From assembly GCF_027622855.1 (NCBI RefSeq), contig NZ_JAPZVR010000006.1:186001-250000 (forward strand): 64,000 nucleotides of DNA, given 5' to 3'. Below, one piece after another: positions 6,915-16,300 of the stretch. The position numbers and the translations under genes were made by a program. Below the pieces are notes generated by a model that did no database searches, was not told the DNA's origin, and saw only the letters and a list, made by a program, of their open reading frames with translations. The stretch is from Glycomyces algeriensis (GTDB lineage: Bacteria > Actinomycetota > Actinomycetes > Mycobacteriales > Micromonosporaceae). Numbering within the stretch: the first letter of the stretch is position 1; each line of letters begins with the position of its first letter.

Positions 6915-9279
6915 CGTCCTGAGCACCGCCTGCGCTTACCTCACCCGCAGCCCCGAGGCCCCCGAAGCCGACGACCGCGGTGCCGAAAGCCGCGACGCCG
7001 CAATCGAACTCGACACCTGGGACGAGGCGGACTGGCGCGCGGCCCTGCTCGACGTGCCCCTCGACGAGCGGGCCTACGCCGACCGGCTCGGCATCGACCG
7101 GTCCACGGAGATCGACAAGCTGTGGACCTGGTGGTCCGACCCCGAACCCGACGAGCGGGTGACGCACGCGACCGCCGGTTACCTGGGGATCTTCCTGCTC
7201 ACCCTCGTCGCGATGCACCGCTCCGACCGGATGCGCTACCACGGCGAGGCCTACGAGAGCGGCAAGATCGCCGGTGCGTCGCCGATCGCGCTGTGCCGCA
7301 AGCTCGTCGCCGATCATCATGTGCAGCAGGCGATCAAGGGCGTCTACGCGCCGACCGGCGAGGTCGGGCAGGTGGCGGCCGTCTGGGACACCATCGACTT
7401 CACCACCATGGAGTTCCACCGCCACGGCACCACGTCGATCATCATCTCCGTGTACGCGAAGGCCCCCGCGGTCGGCCGCGCCGAGCGCCACGCCCTCAAG
7501 TGCCTCATCTACCCGCACCTGCGCACCCCCGCGATGGCCAAGGCCACCAAGGACTACCAGCGCGACTTCGGCGGGGTCCGCCCCAAGGAGTCGCCGCTGG
7601 TGACGGTCTGGGCGAGCCATGACAGCTGGGTGTTCATGGACTTCGTCGACGGTCCGACCCTCACCGACTACCTCCGCGCGCTCGCCGAGGCTCGCACGAA
7701 GCGCAAGGGCTACAAGGAACCGAAGTCCGAGATCCTGCGCGTCATCGACGTCCAGCAACTGCGCGTCCTCGGCACCGCGCTGCTGGACGCCATGTCGGTG
7801 CTCGCGGAGAAGGTCGGGCACCACAACGACCTGACCCCGTCGAACATCATCGTCCAGGCGGCGAACGAGACCACCGTCAATCTCAAACTCATCGACCTCG
7901 GCGTGAACTTCCTCCACACCCGCATACTGCCGGGCGCCGAACCCGGCGAGACCGGGTTCGTCGCCCCGGAGGTCAAGGCCAACGGCGTCGGCGGGCCGCG
8001 GGCCGACCTCTACTCGCTCGGCATGGTGCTCATCGCGATCGGGGGAATCCCGCGCACGGCCGACGGCACGGTGCCGGACCAGTTCTACGTCGCCTCAGTC
8101 GGTCTCGCGCGGCTTTTCGAGGACCTGCTCGACGCCGATCCGGATCGGCGCCTGATCGTCTCCGGCATCAAGCCGGGGCCCGCGTCCTTCAAGGAGATCC
8201 GCGACCTGTTCGTGCGCGAGATCGAGGTGCTCGAGGCGGCCGAGTACGGGAAGTCGAAGACGTGGGTGCAGCGGGCGAAGGGCATCGTGCCCGGCGCCCT
8301 GGAGGTCGGCCGGCAGCGCGCCATCGCGAAGGTCCGCAGAAAGCAGGCGAAGGCGACCGACAAGCAGACGCATCCGATGCAGGCCCACCACCTGCGGCAG
8401 GAGAAGGCCCTCAAACGCTGGGCGATCGTCTGCGCGTTCATCGGGTGGGTGACGATCGCACTGGTGCTGACCTGGTGGTCGCGGGATCTCGACCTCTTCT
8501 GGCAGGCGAAGTACGTGGAGTACGCGAACTTCCTGTTCAACCGCTCGGGCCAGGGCATCCCGTTCCTCGACGACATCCGCGCCGCCGACTACCCGATTCC
8601 GGACGCCTGGGACAACCTGCCGGCGCGGATCGTGGCTCTCACCTACGCCCTCACCGGTGTGCGGCTGTACTTGAACATCTTCGCCGACATGACGCCCCAT
8701 TCGGCGCTGCGCCGGACCGGCAAGGTCGCCGTGCGCACGGCTGCGGCCTCGTTCATGATGCGGGCCACCGTGATCTACCCGTACATCTACATCCTGATGC
8801 CGACCCTGGTGCAGCGGAAGTGGTGGGTGATCTTCTGTCCGCTGGGGATCATCACAGTGGCCGTGCTGATCTCGGCGTGCCTGTGGTTCGCGCGGGACGC
8901 GAACGCGCGGGCCCGCAAGGCCGGGCTCTCCACTGTCCCCAAGGGAGAGATCATCACGCTGCAGCGCCTCGAGTCCTGGGCGCCCGCCGCCTGGCTCTAC
9001 GCCTTTCCGGCGGTCATCATCGGGGTGTTCCTCTACTTCGACCGTCTTCAGGACGAGCTCATGTACGCCATCGCGATCGGCCTGATCAACATGGGCATCC
9101 AGTACGTCAAGAACACCGGTTCCGACGCGCCCTACGTGCGGGCCGGCCTGACGCGGGCGGTCCTCGCCGCCGAGCGGCTCGACGTGCTGGAGAAGCACCT
9201 CGACGAGAAGGCCGAGGCCGCGAAGCGGCGGGCCCCGGAGCCGCACGCGGACGAGCCCCTGCGGGAGGCGGTCGCCTGA
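6895..9279 (+). CDS. Membrane protein with cytosolic protein-kinase-like domain
   Basis: A 794-aa protein. Residues about 150-440 form a kinase fold with all key residues: Lys202 (ALKCLIY), H310-N-D312 catalytic loop with Asn317, D334-L-G in place of DFG, and A357-P-E. Catalytic activity is therefore plausible despite weak similarity to Hanks kinases and no obvious glycine loop. After a basic linker (about 475-505) come at least five hydrophobic segments near residues 509-528, 614-640, 641-665, 699-716 and 727-745, then a charged tail. The gene overlaps the patatin gene by 20 bp. I infer that the kinase senses or regulates at the membrane and controls the lipase. I do not recognise this architecture as a described system. 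Confidence 0.75.
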   Translation: MASASVDVLSTACAYLTRSPEAPEADDRGAESRDAAIELDTWDEADWRAALLDVPLDERAYADRLGIDRSTEIDKLWTWWSDPEPDERVTHATAGYLGIFLLTLVAMHRSDRMRYHGEAYESGKIAGASPIALCRKLVADHHVQQAIKGVYAPTGEVGQVAAVWDTIDFTTMEFHRHGTTSIIISVYAKAPAVGRAERHALKCLIYPHLRTPAMAKATKDYQRDFGGVRPKESPLVTVWASHDSWVFMDFVDGPTLTDYLRALAEARTKRKGYKEPKSEILRVIDVQQLRVLGTALLDAMSVLAEKVGHHNDLTPSNIIVQAANETTVNLKLIDLGVNFLHTRILPGAEPGETGFVAPEVKANGVGGPRADLYSLGMVLIAIGGIPRTADGTVPDQFYVASVGLARLFEDLLDADPDRRLIVSGIKPGPASFKEIRDLFVREIEVLEAAEYGKSKTWVQRAKGIVPGALEVGRQRAIAKVRRKQAKATDKQTHPMQAHHLRQEKALKRWAIVCAFIGWVTIALVLTWWSRDLDLFWQAKYVEYANFLFNRSGQGIPFLDDIRAADYPIPDAWDNLPARIVALTYALTGVRLYLNIFADMTPHSALRRTGKVAVRTAAASFMMRATVIYPYIYILMPTLVQRKWWVIFCPLGIITVAVLISACLWFARDANARARKAGLSTVPKGEIITLQRLESWAPAAWLYAFPAVIIGVFLYFDRLQDELMYAIAIGLINMGIQYVKNTGSDAPYVRAGLTRAVLAAERLDVLEKHLDEKAEAAKRRAPEPHADEPLREAVA

Positions 9280-9296
9280 GCGGCCGGGGCGCCGCC

Positions 9297-9668
9297 CTAG
9301 GCGGCGTCCTCGCCGTGCGTCATGAGCCAGCAGTCGGAGAACCCGCGGGCGTAGTCCCAGGTCACGTAATGCGCCGGATCGGGGTCGAAGGCCGGTTCGT
9401 GGACCTGCGCGCAGTTGGCCTCCAGGAGGCCGCGCAGGTTGGCCATGAGCAGGCCCCACGTGAAGTAGTGCGGCTCGTCGCAGTCGGCGCAGTCGACCAC
9501 GACCCCCCGGTAGCCCTGCGGATGCAGGACCTTCTCGAACAGCTCCAGTTCGTGGAGGTCTTCGAGGAGGTCCGCGCGGTCGTCGTCGTCCAGTTCGGGT
9601 TCGAACGGGGCGAGCGCCTCCGCGTGGTCGGGATCGTCGGCGAACGGGTCGCGTGGCTCCTCATACAC
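9297..9668 (-). CDS. DUF5319 family protein
   Basis: Small acidic actinobacterial protein of 123 aa with unknown function. The family signature is present: DPFADDP near the N terminus, VVVDCADCDEPHYF with a Cys-x2-Cys pair, and VHEPAFDPDPAHYVTWDYARGF. In mycobacteria the homologue also lies beside guaB, and the same neighbourhood is seen here (remembered, not checked). GTG 9668 gives MYEEPRDPF, which matches family starts, and a TAGGCT -10 seven bases upstream suggests a leaderless message; the alternative TTG 9692 would add eight residues. The Cys pair might bind a metal, which is inference. Confidence 0.82.
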   Translation of the reverse strand: MYEEPRDPFADDPDHAEALAPFEPELDDDDRADLLEDLHELELFEKVLHPQGYRGVVVDCADCDEPHYFTWGLLMANLRGLLEANCAQVHEPAFDPDPAHYVTWDYARGFSDCWLMTHGEDAA

Positions 9669-9681
9669 GTCTACCAGCCTA
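9669..9681 (-). promoter_or_regulatory. Leaderless promoter of the DUF5319 gene
   Basis: TAGGCT on the minus strand at 9681-9676, seven bases before the GTG start. It supports the shorter of two possible starts. Confidence 0.5.
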
Positions 9682-9828
9682 ACCCTTGGCAACGACCTTG
9701 CCAGGCGGCCGCGGTGCGCGGGCCCTGACTACCGGATGCGTGCCAGCCTCCGCGCCGCGTGGTGACACGGGGCTCCAGGCTGGTTAGCATGGGCCGCAAG
9801 TCAACCCGCTAACACTGAGGAGACGGCC

Positions 9829-10020
9829 ATGGACGGCTTCGGCGAGAACGTAGAAGAGATCTTCGACGACGTGGTGGACGGCGTCGCCGACGCCGTGACC
9901 GACATCGACGCCACGGAGGTCTGGGAGGACGTCAGCGACGGCGCGGGCGACGCGTGGGAGGCCGTGTCGGAGTCCGACACGTTCGAGACCGTCTCCGAGG
10001 AAGTCGGCGACCTTTTCTAG
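9829..10020 (+). CDS. Small highly acidic protein, 63 aa
   Basis: Not recognised. About a third of the residues are Asp or Glu, there are no Cys or Lys, and a Val/Ala/Phe-Asp/Glu rhythm suggests amphipathic helices (FGENVEEIFDDVV; EVWEDVSDGAGDAWEAV). The two halves look like loose internal repeats. There is a strong ribosome site, GAGGAG, eight bases before ATG 9829. It sits between divergent DUF5319 and guaB and uses its own promoter (a TAGCAT hexamer lies at 9784). It could be a nucleic-acid mimic or a small regulator; neither is shown. Confidence 0.62.
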   Translation: MDGFGENVEEIFDDVVDGVADAVTDIDATEVWEDVSDGAGDAWEAVSESDTFETVSEEVGDLF

Positions 10021-11799
<1,779 letters not shown>

Positions 11800-11823
11800 T
11801 CGGGCCCTGTAGGAGGAGTGACT

Positions 11824-12945
11824 GTGCGGGAATTGGTCGAGATCGGCCCCGGCAAGATCGTGGCGCGGGGCTGGCGGCTGTCCGAAGTGGCGCTCGTGCC
11901 GACCCGGCGTACCCGGGACATCGACGACGTCTCCACCGAATGGCAGCTCGACGCCTACCGGTTCGAGATCCCGGCCGTGGGGCACCCGTCCGATGCGACG
12001 ATGAGCCCGACGTCCGTGATCGAGATGGGCCGCCTCGGCGGCCTGGGCGTGCTCAACGGCGAAGGGCTGTGGTGTCGCTACGTCGACCCCAACTCGCTGC
12101 TGAAGGAGCTGGCGGACACGCCGGCCGAGACCGCCATCGAGCGGCTCCAGGAGATCTACGCGGAGCCGGTGAAGCCCGAGCTCATCGCGGAGCGGATCGC
12201 CGAGCTGCGCGCCGGCGGCATCACCACCGCCATCCGCTTCAGCCCGCAGCACACCGCCGAACTCGCGCCGCTCGCGGTCGAGGCCGGGGTGGACCTGCTG
12301 GTCATCCAGGGCACCATCGTCTCGGCGGAGCACGTCTCCTCCGGCGGCGACGTCCTGAACCTGAAGCAGTTCATCGCTGACCTGGACGTTCCGGTCGTCG
12401 TGGGCGGGGCCACCAACTACAAGACGGCGATGCACCTGATGCGCACCGGCGCTGCCGGCGTCATCGTCGGTGTCGGCTCCGACGACTGGTCCACCACGGA
12501 CACGGTCCTCGGCATCGACGTCCCGATGGCCTCGGCTGTCGTGGAGGCCGCGGCCGCCCGCCGCGACTACCTCGACGAGACCGGCGGGCGCTACGTGCAC
12601 CTGATCGCGGACGGGGAGATGACGAACTCGGGCGCGATCGCCAAGGCCATCGCGTGCGGTGCCGACTCGGTCATGCTCGGCTCGATCCTCGCGGACGCGG
12701 CCGAGTCCCCGGCCGCCGGCGCCTGGTGGCACTCCGCCGCCTCGCACCCGAAGCTCCCGCGCGGCCGCTTCCGCCCGGGCGACTCCGGCGACGTCGAGGT
12801 TCCCGACCTGGAGGCCATCCTCTACGGGCCCTCCAACTCCTCCGACGGCAGCCAGAACCTCTTCGGAGGCCTGCGCCGCGCCATGGCCAAGACCGGCTAC
12901 ACCACGGTCAAGGAGTTCCAGAAGGCCAGCCTGGTCACCGCATAA
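11824..12945 (+). CDS. guaB3: GuaB3 family IMP dehydrogenase-related protein
   Basis: CBS-less paralogue of IMP dehydrogenase, 373 aa, with a TIM-barrel fold. The sequence follows actinobacterial GuaB3 (RELVEIGPGKIVARG, MGRLGGLGVLNGEGL, VIQGTIVSAEH, DYLDETGGRYVH, IAKAIACGAD, GLRRAMAKTGYTTVKEFQK). The catalytic Cys of GuaB is replaced by Ser/Thr (WSTTDTVLGI), as I recall for this subfamily, so it may be a GMP reductase-like or regulatory protein rather than an IMP dehydrogenase. AGGAGG at 11811-11816 decides for GTG 11824 (7-base spacing) against GTG 11818, which would touch it. It is in an operon with guaB and ends at a strong terminator. Confidence 0.88.
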   Translation: MRELVEIGPGKIVARGWRLSEVALVPTRRTRDIDDVSTEWQLDAYRFEIPAVGHPSDATMSPTSVIEMGRLGGLGVLNGEGLWCRYVDPNSLLKELADTPAETAIERLQEIYAEPVKPELIAERIAELRAGGITTAIRFSPQHTAELAPLAVEAGVDLLVIQGTIVSAEHVSSGGDVLNLKQFIADLDVPVVVGGATNYKTAMHLMRTGAAGVIVGVGSDDWSTTDTVLGIDVPMASAVVEAAAARRDYLDETGGRYVHLIADGEMTNSGAIAKAIACGADSVMLGSILADAAESPAAGAWWHSAASHPKLPRGRFRPGDSGDVEVPDLEAILYGPSNSSDGSQNLFGGLRRAMAKTGYTTVKEFQKASLVTA

Positions 12946-12962
12946 CAAGCAACAAGCCAATC

Positions 12963-12994
12963 GAGGCCCGGTCCGCTTTCGCGGACCGGGCCTC
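12963..12994 (+). terminator. Terminator of the guaB-guaB3 operon
   Basis: Perfect 14-bp stem GAGGCCCGGTCCGC / GCGGACCGGGCCTC around a TTTC loop, 17 bases past the stop. It also faces the convergent ATPase gene. Confidence 0.85.
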
Positions 12995-13009
12995 GGCGTG
13001 TCTCCGCTG

Positions 13010-14272
13010 TCAGTCACTGCGCCACAACGCCGACACCGGCACCGCCCAGATGCGGTCGCCCAGCAGGAGCGTGTTGGCACCGCCATGGACTACCAGACCG
13101 AGTTTGAAGCGGTCGCCGAGCTTGTCCCGCAGCCACATGAGGTGCTTGGCGTGCTTGCGATGCGGCGTCGACGACAGTTTCACCTCGATCGCGGCGATCT
13201 CGCCCGTCCGGCGCTCCTCCACGATCAGGTCGATCTCGCCGCCGTGCCGGTCCCGGTAGTGCCTGAGATCGATGCTGTGCTCGCTCCAGACCGTCTGCTT
13301 GAGCACCTCGGTGATCACGAGGCTTTCGAACAGCGCGCCCGCCAGCGCGGGGTTGCCGTTGGGGGTGAAGGTCTTCTCTCCAGCGCCGCAGAGGTCGGCG
13401 GCCAGCCCGGTGTCGACGAGCACTGACTTGGGACGCTGCTTGACCGAGGAAGCGACATTGGTCGACCACGCCGGAATCGTGACCACCAGATGCAGGGCTT
13501 CCAGGAGCGCCAGGTGCTTTGTGACGGTCGTGCGCTGCTGTTGGGCGTCATTGGCGATATCGGAGATCTGCACCTCGGAAGCGGTGCGGGCGGCCATGAG
13601 CCTGAACAGCATTCGGAGGTTTTCCTCGCTGCGGATCTGCGCGATCGGTCGCAGTTCTTCTCGCGAGATCACGTCATGGGTGTACGCCTCGAACCAGTCC
13701 CGCCGGTCGCGTCCGGTCAGCTGCTCGGTGACGACTTCCGGGAAGCCGCCCTCAAGGATGAGATCGGCGATCTCCGCCCGCGAGACCGGTTCGACCCGCG
13801 GCGGCCACGCGTCGGGGTTGAAAAGCGTGTCGACGAACGTTTCTCGGACGGAGCGTCGTTCTCCCACCGACAACGGCCACAATGCGATCCGGCCGACCCG
13901 GCCGGCCAGCGTCTCGGAGACTCCGCGAGCGGCGAGATAGTTCGCGGATCCGGTGAGCAGGAGCTGGCCGCGGTCGCCGCGGCGGTCGGCCGCCATCTTT
14001 ATCGCGAGGATGAGCCCTTGGCCAGCCCGCTGGACCTCGTCGATGGCTGCGGGGACTGGAAGCGTGTCGATGAAGCCGACGGGGTCGTTCACGGCCTGGT
14101 TCAGCACGGCTTCGTTGTCGAGGCTGAACCAGGCGTCATCAGGCAGGTTCAACAGATCCCGCGCAAGAGTGGTCTTCCCGGTTTGCCGAGCGCCCTCGAG
14201 GAGCACGACCCGGAAGGATTTGAGCATGGATTCGAGTCGTGACCTGGAATTTCGTTGGAGCAACGACGTCAT
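13010..14272 (-). CDS. AAA ATPase with DUF4143 domain
   Basis: 420-aa protein of the widespread AAA_14/DUF4143 ATPase group, whose role is unclear. It has the Walker A GARQTGKTT (Lys33), Walker B AAIDEVQ (Asp78, Glu79), sensor LLTGSAN, and a C-terminal DUF4143 region with a winged helix (SDIANDAQQQRTTVTKHLALL) and a PD-(D/E)xK nuclease-like core (GGEIDLIVEE followed by IAAIEVKLS). The D...ExK residues look intact. Family copies are usually solitary and multiply within genomes. ATG 14272 is used; three direct repeats lie directly upstream and probably serve its regulation or spread. Confidence 0.88.
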   Translation of the reverse strand: MTSLLQRNSRSRLESMLKSFRVVLLEGARQTGKTTLARDLLNLPDDAWFSLDNEAVLNQAVNDPVGFIDTLPVPAAIDEVQRAGQGLILAIKMAADRRGDRGQLLLTGSANYLAARGVSETLAGRVGRIALWPLSVGERRSVRETFVDTLFNPDAWPPRVEPVSRAEIADLILEGGFPEVVTEQLTGRDRRDWFEAYTHDVISREELRPIAQIRSEENLRMLFRLMAARTASEVQISDIANDAQQQRTTVTKHLALLEALHLVVTIPAWSTNVASSVKQRPKSVLVDTGLAADLCGAGEKTFTPNGNPALAGALFESLVITEVLKQTVWSEHSIDLRHYRDRHGGEIDLIVEERRTGEIAAIEVKLSSTPHRKHAKHLMWLRDKLGDRFKLGLVVHGGANTLLLGDRIWAVPVSALWRSD

Positions 14273-14287
14273 GGAGACAGTCTAATG

Positions 14288-14356
14288 GACAAAATGCCGG
14301 TATCGTAGTGAGCAAAACGCCGAACTTTTAGTGATCAGAACGCCGGAATCGCGAGT
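14288..14356. repeat. Three 22-24 bp tandem direct repeats upstream of the DUF4143 gene
   Basis: Units at 14288-14309, 14310-14332 and 14333-14356 follow GA-x-CA-AA-x-GCCG-x-x-T-x-G-x-AGT, with the invariant core of A-rich followed by GCCG. The array starts 16 bases upstream of the ATPase start codon. It could be an operator for a repeat-binding protein, possibly the ATPase's own winged helix (inference). Confidence 0.75.
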
Positions 14357-14368
14357 CCTGGATAAGGT

Positions 14369-14938
14369 TCAGGGCCCGGCGCCATCCGGCGGCAACGCAG
14401 GGCCACGGGGGTCGAGGGGCGCCGTCCGCAGGGCTTTCGCTGCGGGAGCCTGCGGAGACCGACTCGTCGGAGCGGGTTGCTTCGCTGCAAGCAGCAGATC
14501 GACGAGAGCGCGCCAGTCCTGCTGGTCCGCGAGCCAGCGCCGGACCGGCAGTCGGCGTCGCTTGCCGTCGGCGCGGACCTCGTAGATCCGGGCGTCGTAC
14601 ACCGAGTACTCGATCCTGTCGAACCGGCGTGAGGGGTAAGTTCCTCTTGCCTTCCACCTGCCAGAAGCCGTCACCGCTCGGTTTCGCGCGTCGAAAGTGA
14701 AGTACCAGCGGCGAAAGAGCAGTACGAGGCACCAGAACGCCAGGTTGAAGGACGCGAACCCGGCGGCTCGTGTCAGATCATCGGCCGTCGAATTGATGCC
14801 CCCGGGGTCGAACATGATGAGCACGAAGGTCGACGGGAGACCGATGGCCGCGACCGATATGCAGAGGAATCGGTTCGCGCGGACCACGAGGCGGATCTGC
14901 GGACGAACCGGCTCAGGCGAACCCGTGGGTGCGGTCAT
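14369..14938 (-). CDS. Membrane protein with one copy of a shared two-span module
   Basis: 189 aa, no named family recognised. Two hydrophobic spans (about residues 25-45 and 62-80) are followed by a beta-rich domain with RIEYSVYDARIYEVRADGKR, then a basic segment and WRALVDLLL. The same module occurs twice in the protein encoded just upstream. The last 35 residues are Pro/Ala-rich. The start ATG at 14938 overlaps the preceding stop as ATGA, indicating translational coupling. The beta-rich part resembles PH-like (YcxB/bPH) cytosolic domains of bacterial membrane proteins, but this is a shape-based guess. Confidence 0.68.
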   Translation of the reverse strand: MTAPTGSPEPVRPQIRLVVRANRFLCISVAAIGLPSTFVLIMFDPGGINSTADDLTRAAGFASFNLAFWCLVLLFRRWYFTFDARNRAVTASGRWKARGTYPSRRFDRIEYSVYDARIYEVRADGKRRRLPVRRWLADQQDWRALVDLLLAAKQPAPTSRSPQAPAAKALRTAPLDPRGPALPPDGAGP

Positions 14939-16002
14939 GACCGTGGCCCGGTCGGGTTGTGGTCTTCGAGGAACCGGTCGACGAAGGTCTTCCAGGCAAC
15001 CTGCTCGCGCGCCCAGCCCGTGGCGACGCGCCGCCGCTTGCCGTCGAGGCGGATTTCGTAGAGGGCCCCGTTGTAGATCGAGTACTCGATTCGCTCACCG
15101 CCAGGTCGGGGGAACTCCCGCGCCGGGAGGCCACGAGGTTTGACGCTGACCCGGCCCTTGCCGGGTTCGTAAGTGACTACCGGGTTGCAGACGAGCGGGA
15201 CGGTCCCGAAGAGCGCGCATCCGCCGCCTGTGAGCATCAAGGTCCCGAAGAAGTCAAACTCCGCTCCTCTGCGGTCGGCGTCGGCCAGGAGGGCGAGATC
15301 AGCCGCGATATAGGCGAGTCCGATCAGCAAGATGATGCCGAAGAACCTCCAGCGGACGCCGACGTTGATCATGGCCCCCGGCTTCCCCGGTGGTGCGGCG
15401 GGCATGCGGACCTCGGGGATGGACTCGGTGCCTTCGCTTTCCTTCCAGGCGTTCTGGTGCGCCAGGTAGACGTCGACGAACGCCGTCCATGACCGTTGGT
15501 CGATCGTGAATGCATTCCGGACGACATTTCGCCGCCTGCCGTTCGGGCGGACGATCTCCAGCCGACCGCGATGGATCGAGTATTCGAGGCGGTCGCCGTC
15601 GCGCCACTGTTTGAGCGCCGAATTCACCTGCAGCACTCCGCCTGCGACCCGCCTCCGGCGCAGGTCGTAGGTGAGGCAGTGCCGCTGAGTGAGAAGGTAG
15701 GTCGCGACGATCGCGGAGTGCAGCGGCAGAAACTGTACGAGGAAGATGAAGCCGCCAGCGCTGATGTCGGAGGACGCCATGAGGTAGAACGTGAGCGCAT
15801 ACATCAAGGCGGTCAGCGACCACCCGACCGAAACCGCCCACCCGAGCAGTCGGCGGTTGAAGCGGACCACGACGAGGTATCGGTTCGACTCGTCCTGAGC
15901 AGTGGCTGCGGCTCCCTGGCGCCGCGACGGGTTCAGCTCGTCATCCGGGACCGGGGGCATGGGAGGCAGGTCGGAGAGCGGCGCCATATTCGGGGCTTTC
16001 AT
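14935..16002 (-). CDS. Membrane protein with duplicated two-span/beta module
   Basis: 355 aa built of two repeats. Repeat one is about residues 40-195: spans near 55-75 and 85-105, then LEYSIHRGRLEIVRPNGRRR and SWTAFVDVYL. Repeat two is about residues 210-350: spans near 221-240 and 253-275, then RIEYSIYNGALYEIRLDGKR and AWKTFVDRFL. It has a Pro-rich N-terminal tail. It forms a coupled operon with the single-module gene at 14369-14938. ATG 16002 has an AAGG site about 12 bases upstream; a second ATG 15 bases further in is possible. Function unknown; probably a complex of the two proteins. Confidence 0.7.
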   Translation of the reverse strand: MKAPNMAPLSDLPPMPPVPDDELNPSRRQGAAATAQDESNRYLVVVRFNRRLLGWAVSVGWSLTALMYALTFYLMASSDISAGGFIFLVQFLPLHSAIVATYLLTQRHCLTYDLRRRRVAGGVLQVNSALKQWRDGDRLEYSIHRGRLEIVRPNGRRRNVVRNAFTIDQRSWTAFVDVYLAHQNAWKESEGTESIPEVRMPAAPPGKPGAMINVGVRWRFFGIILLIGLAYIAADLALLADADRRGAEFDFFGTLMLTGGGCALFGTVPLVCNPVVTYEPGKGRVSVKPRGLPAREFPRPGGERIEYSIYNGALYEIRLDGKRRRVATGWAREQVAWKTFVDRFLEDHNPTGPRS

Positions 16003-16300
16003 GTGCGGAGCCTTGAGGGGGTCGGCTCGTGTCAGGGGATTTTATCGGGATGGGCGGGGTTGGTGGGTTCTGCCGGGGCGTCCGGTTCGGGGGCGACGGG
16101 GTGGGCCTTTTGGGTGATCGAGTGGTCCGCCTCTACGGTATTTGTGCCGGCCTCGGCGAGCTTGCGAGCCATAAATGAGCGCTTGCACACAGGTATCTGT
16201 CAGCTAGGCCACGTATCCTTGCGAGCGTGAAGCGCAAGAACCACCCCATTCCCACAAGGAGTGGGGAACAACACACCCTGCCCACGGCGTTGGTGCTGCT
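16003..16300. other. Intergenic region before the cyclase gene
   Basis: No gene supported. It holds a copy of the CGGCGA-GCTTGCGAGCC motif (16154-16172) that also occurs near 59-60 kb, and an imperfect ACAGGTATCTGT palindrome (about 16189-16200) that may be regulatory. Promoter elements cannot be fixed. Confidence 0.4.
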
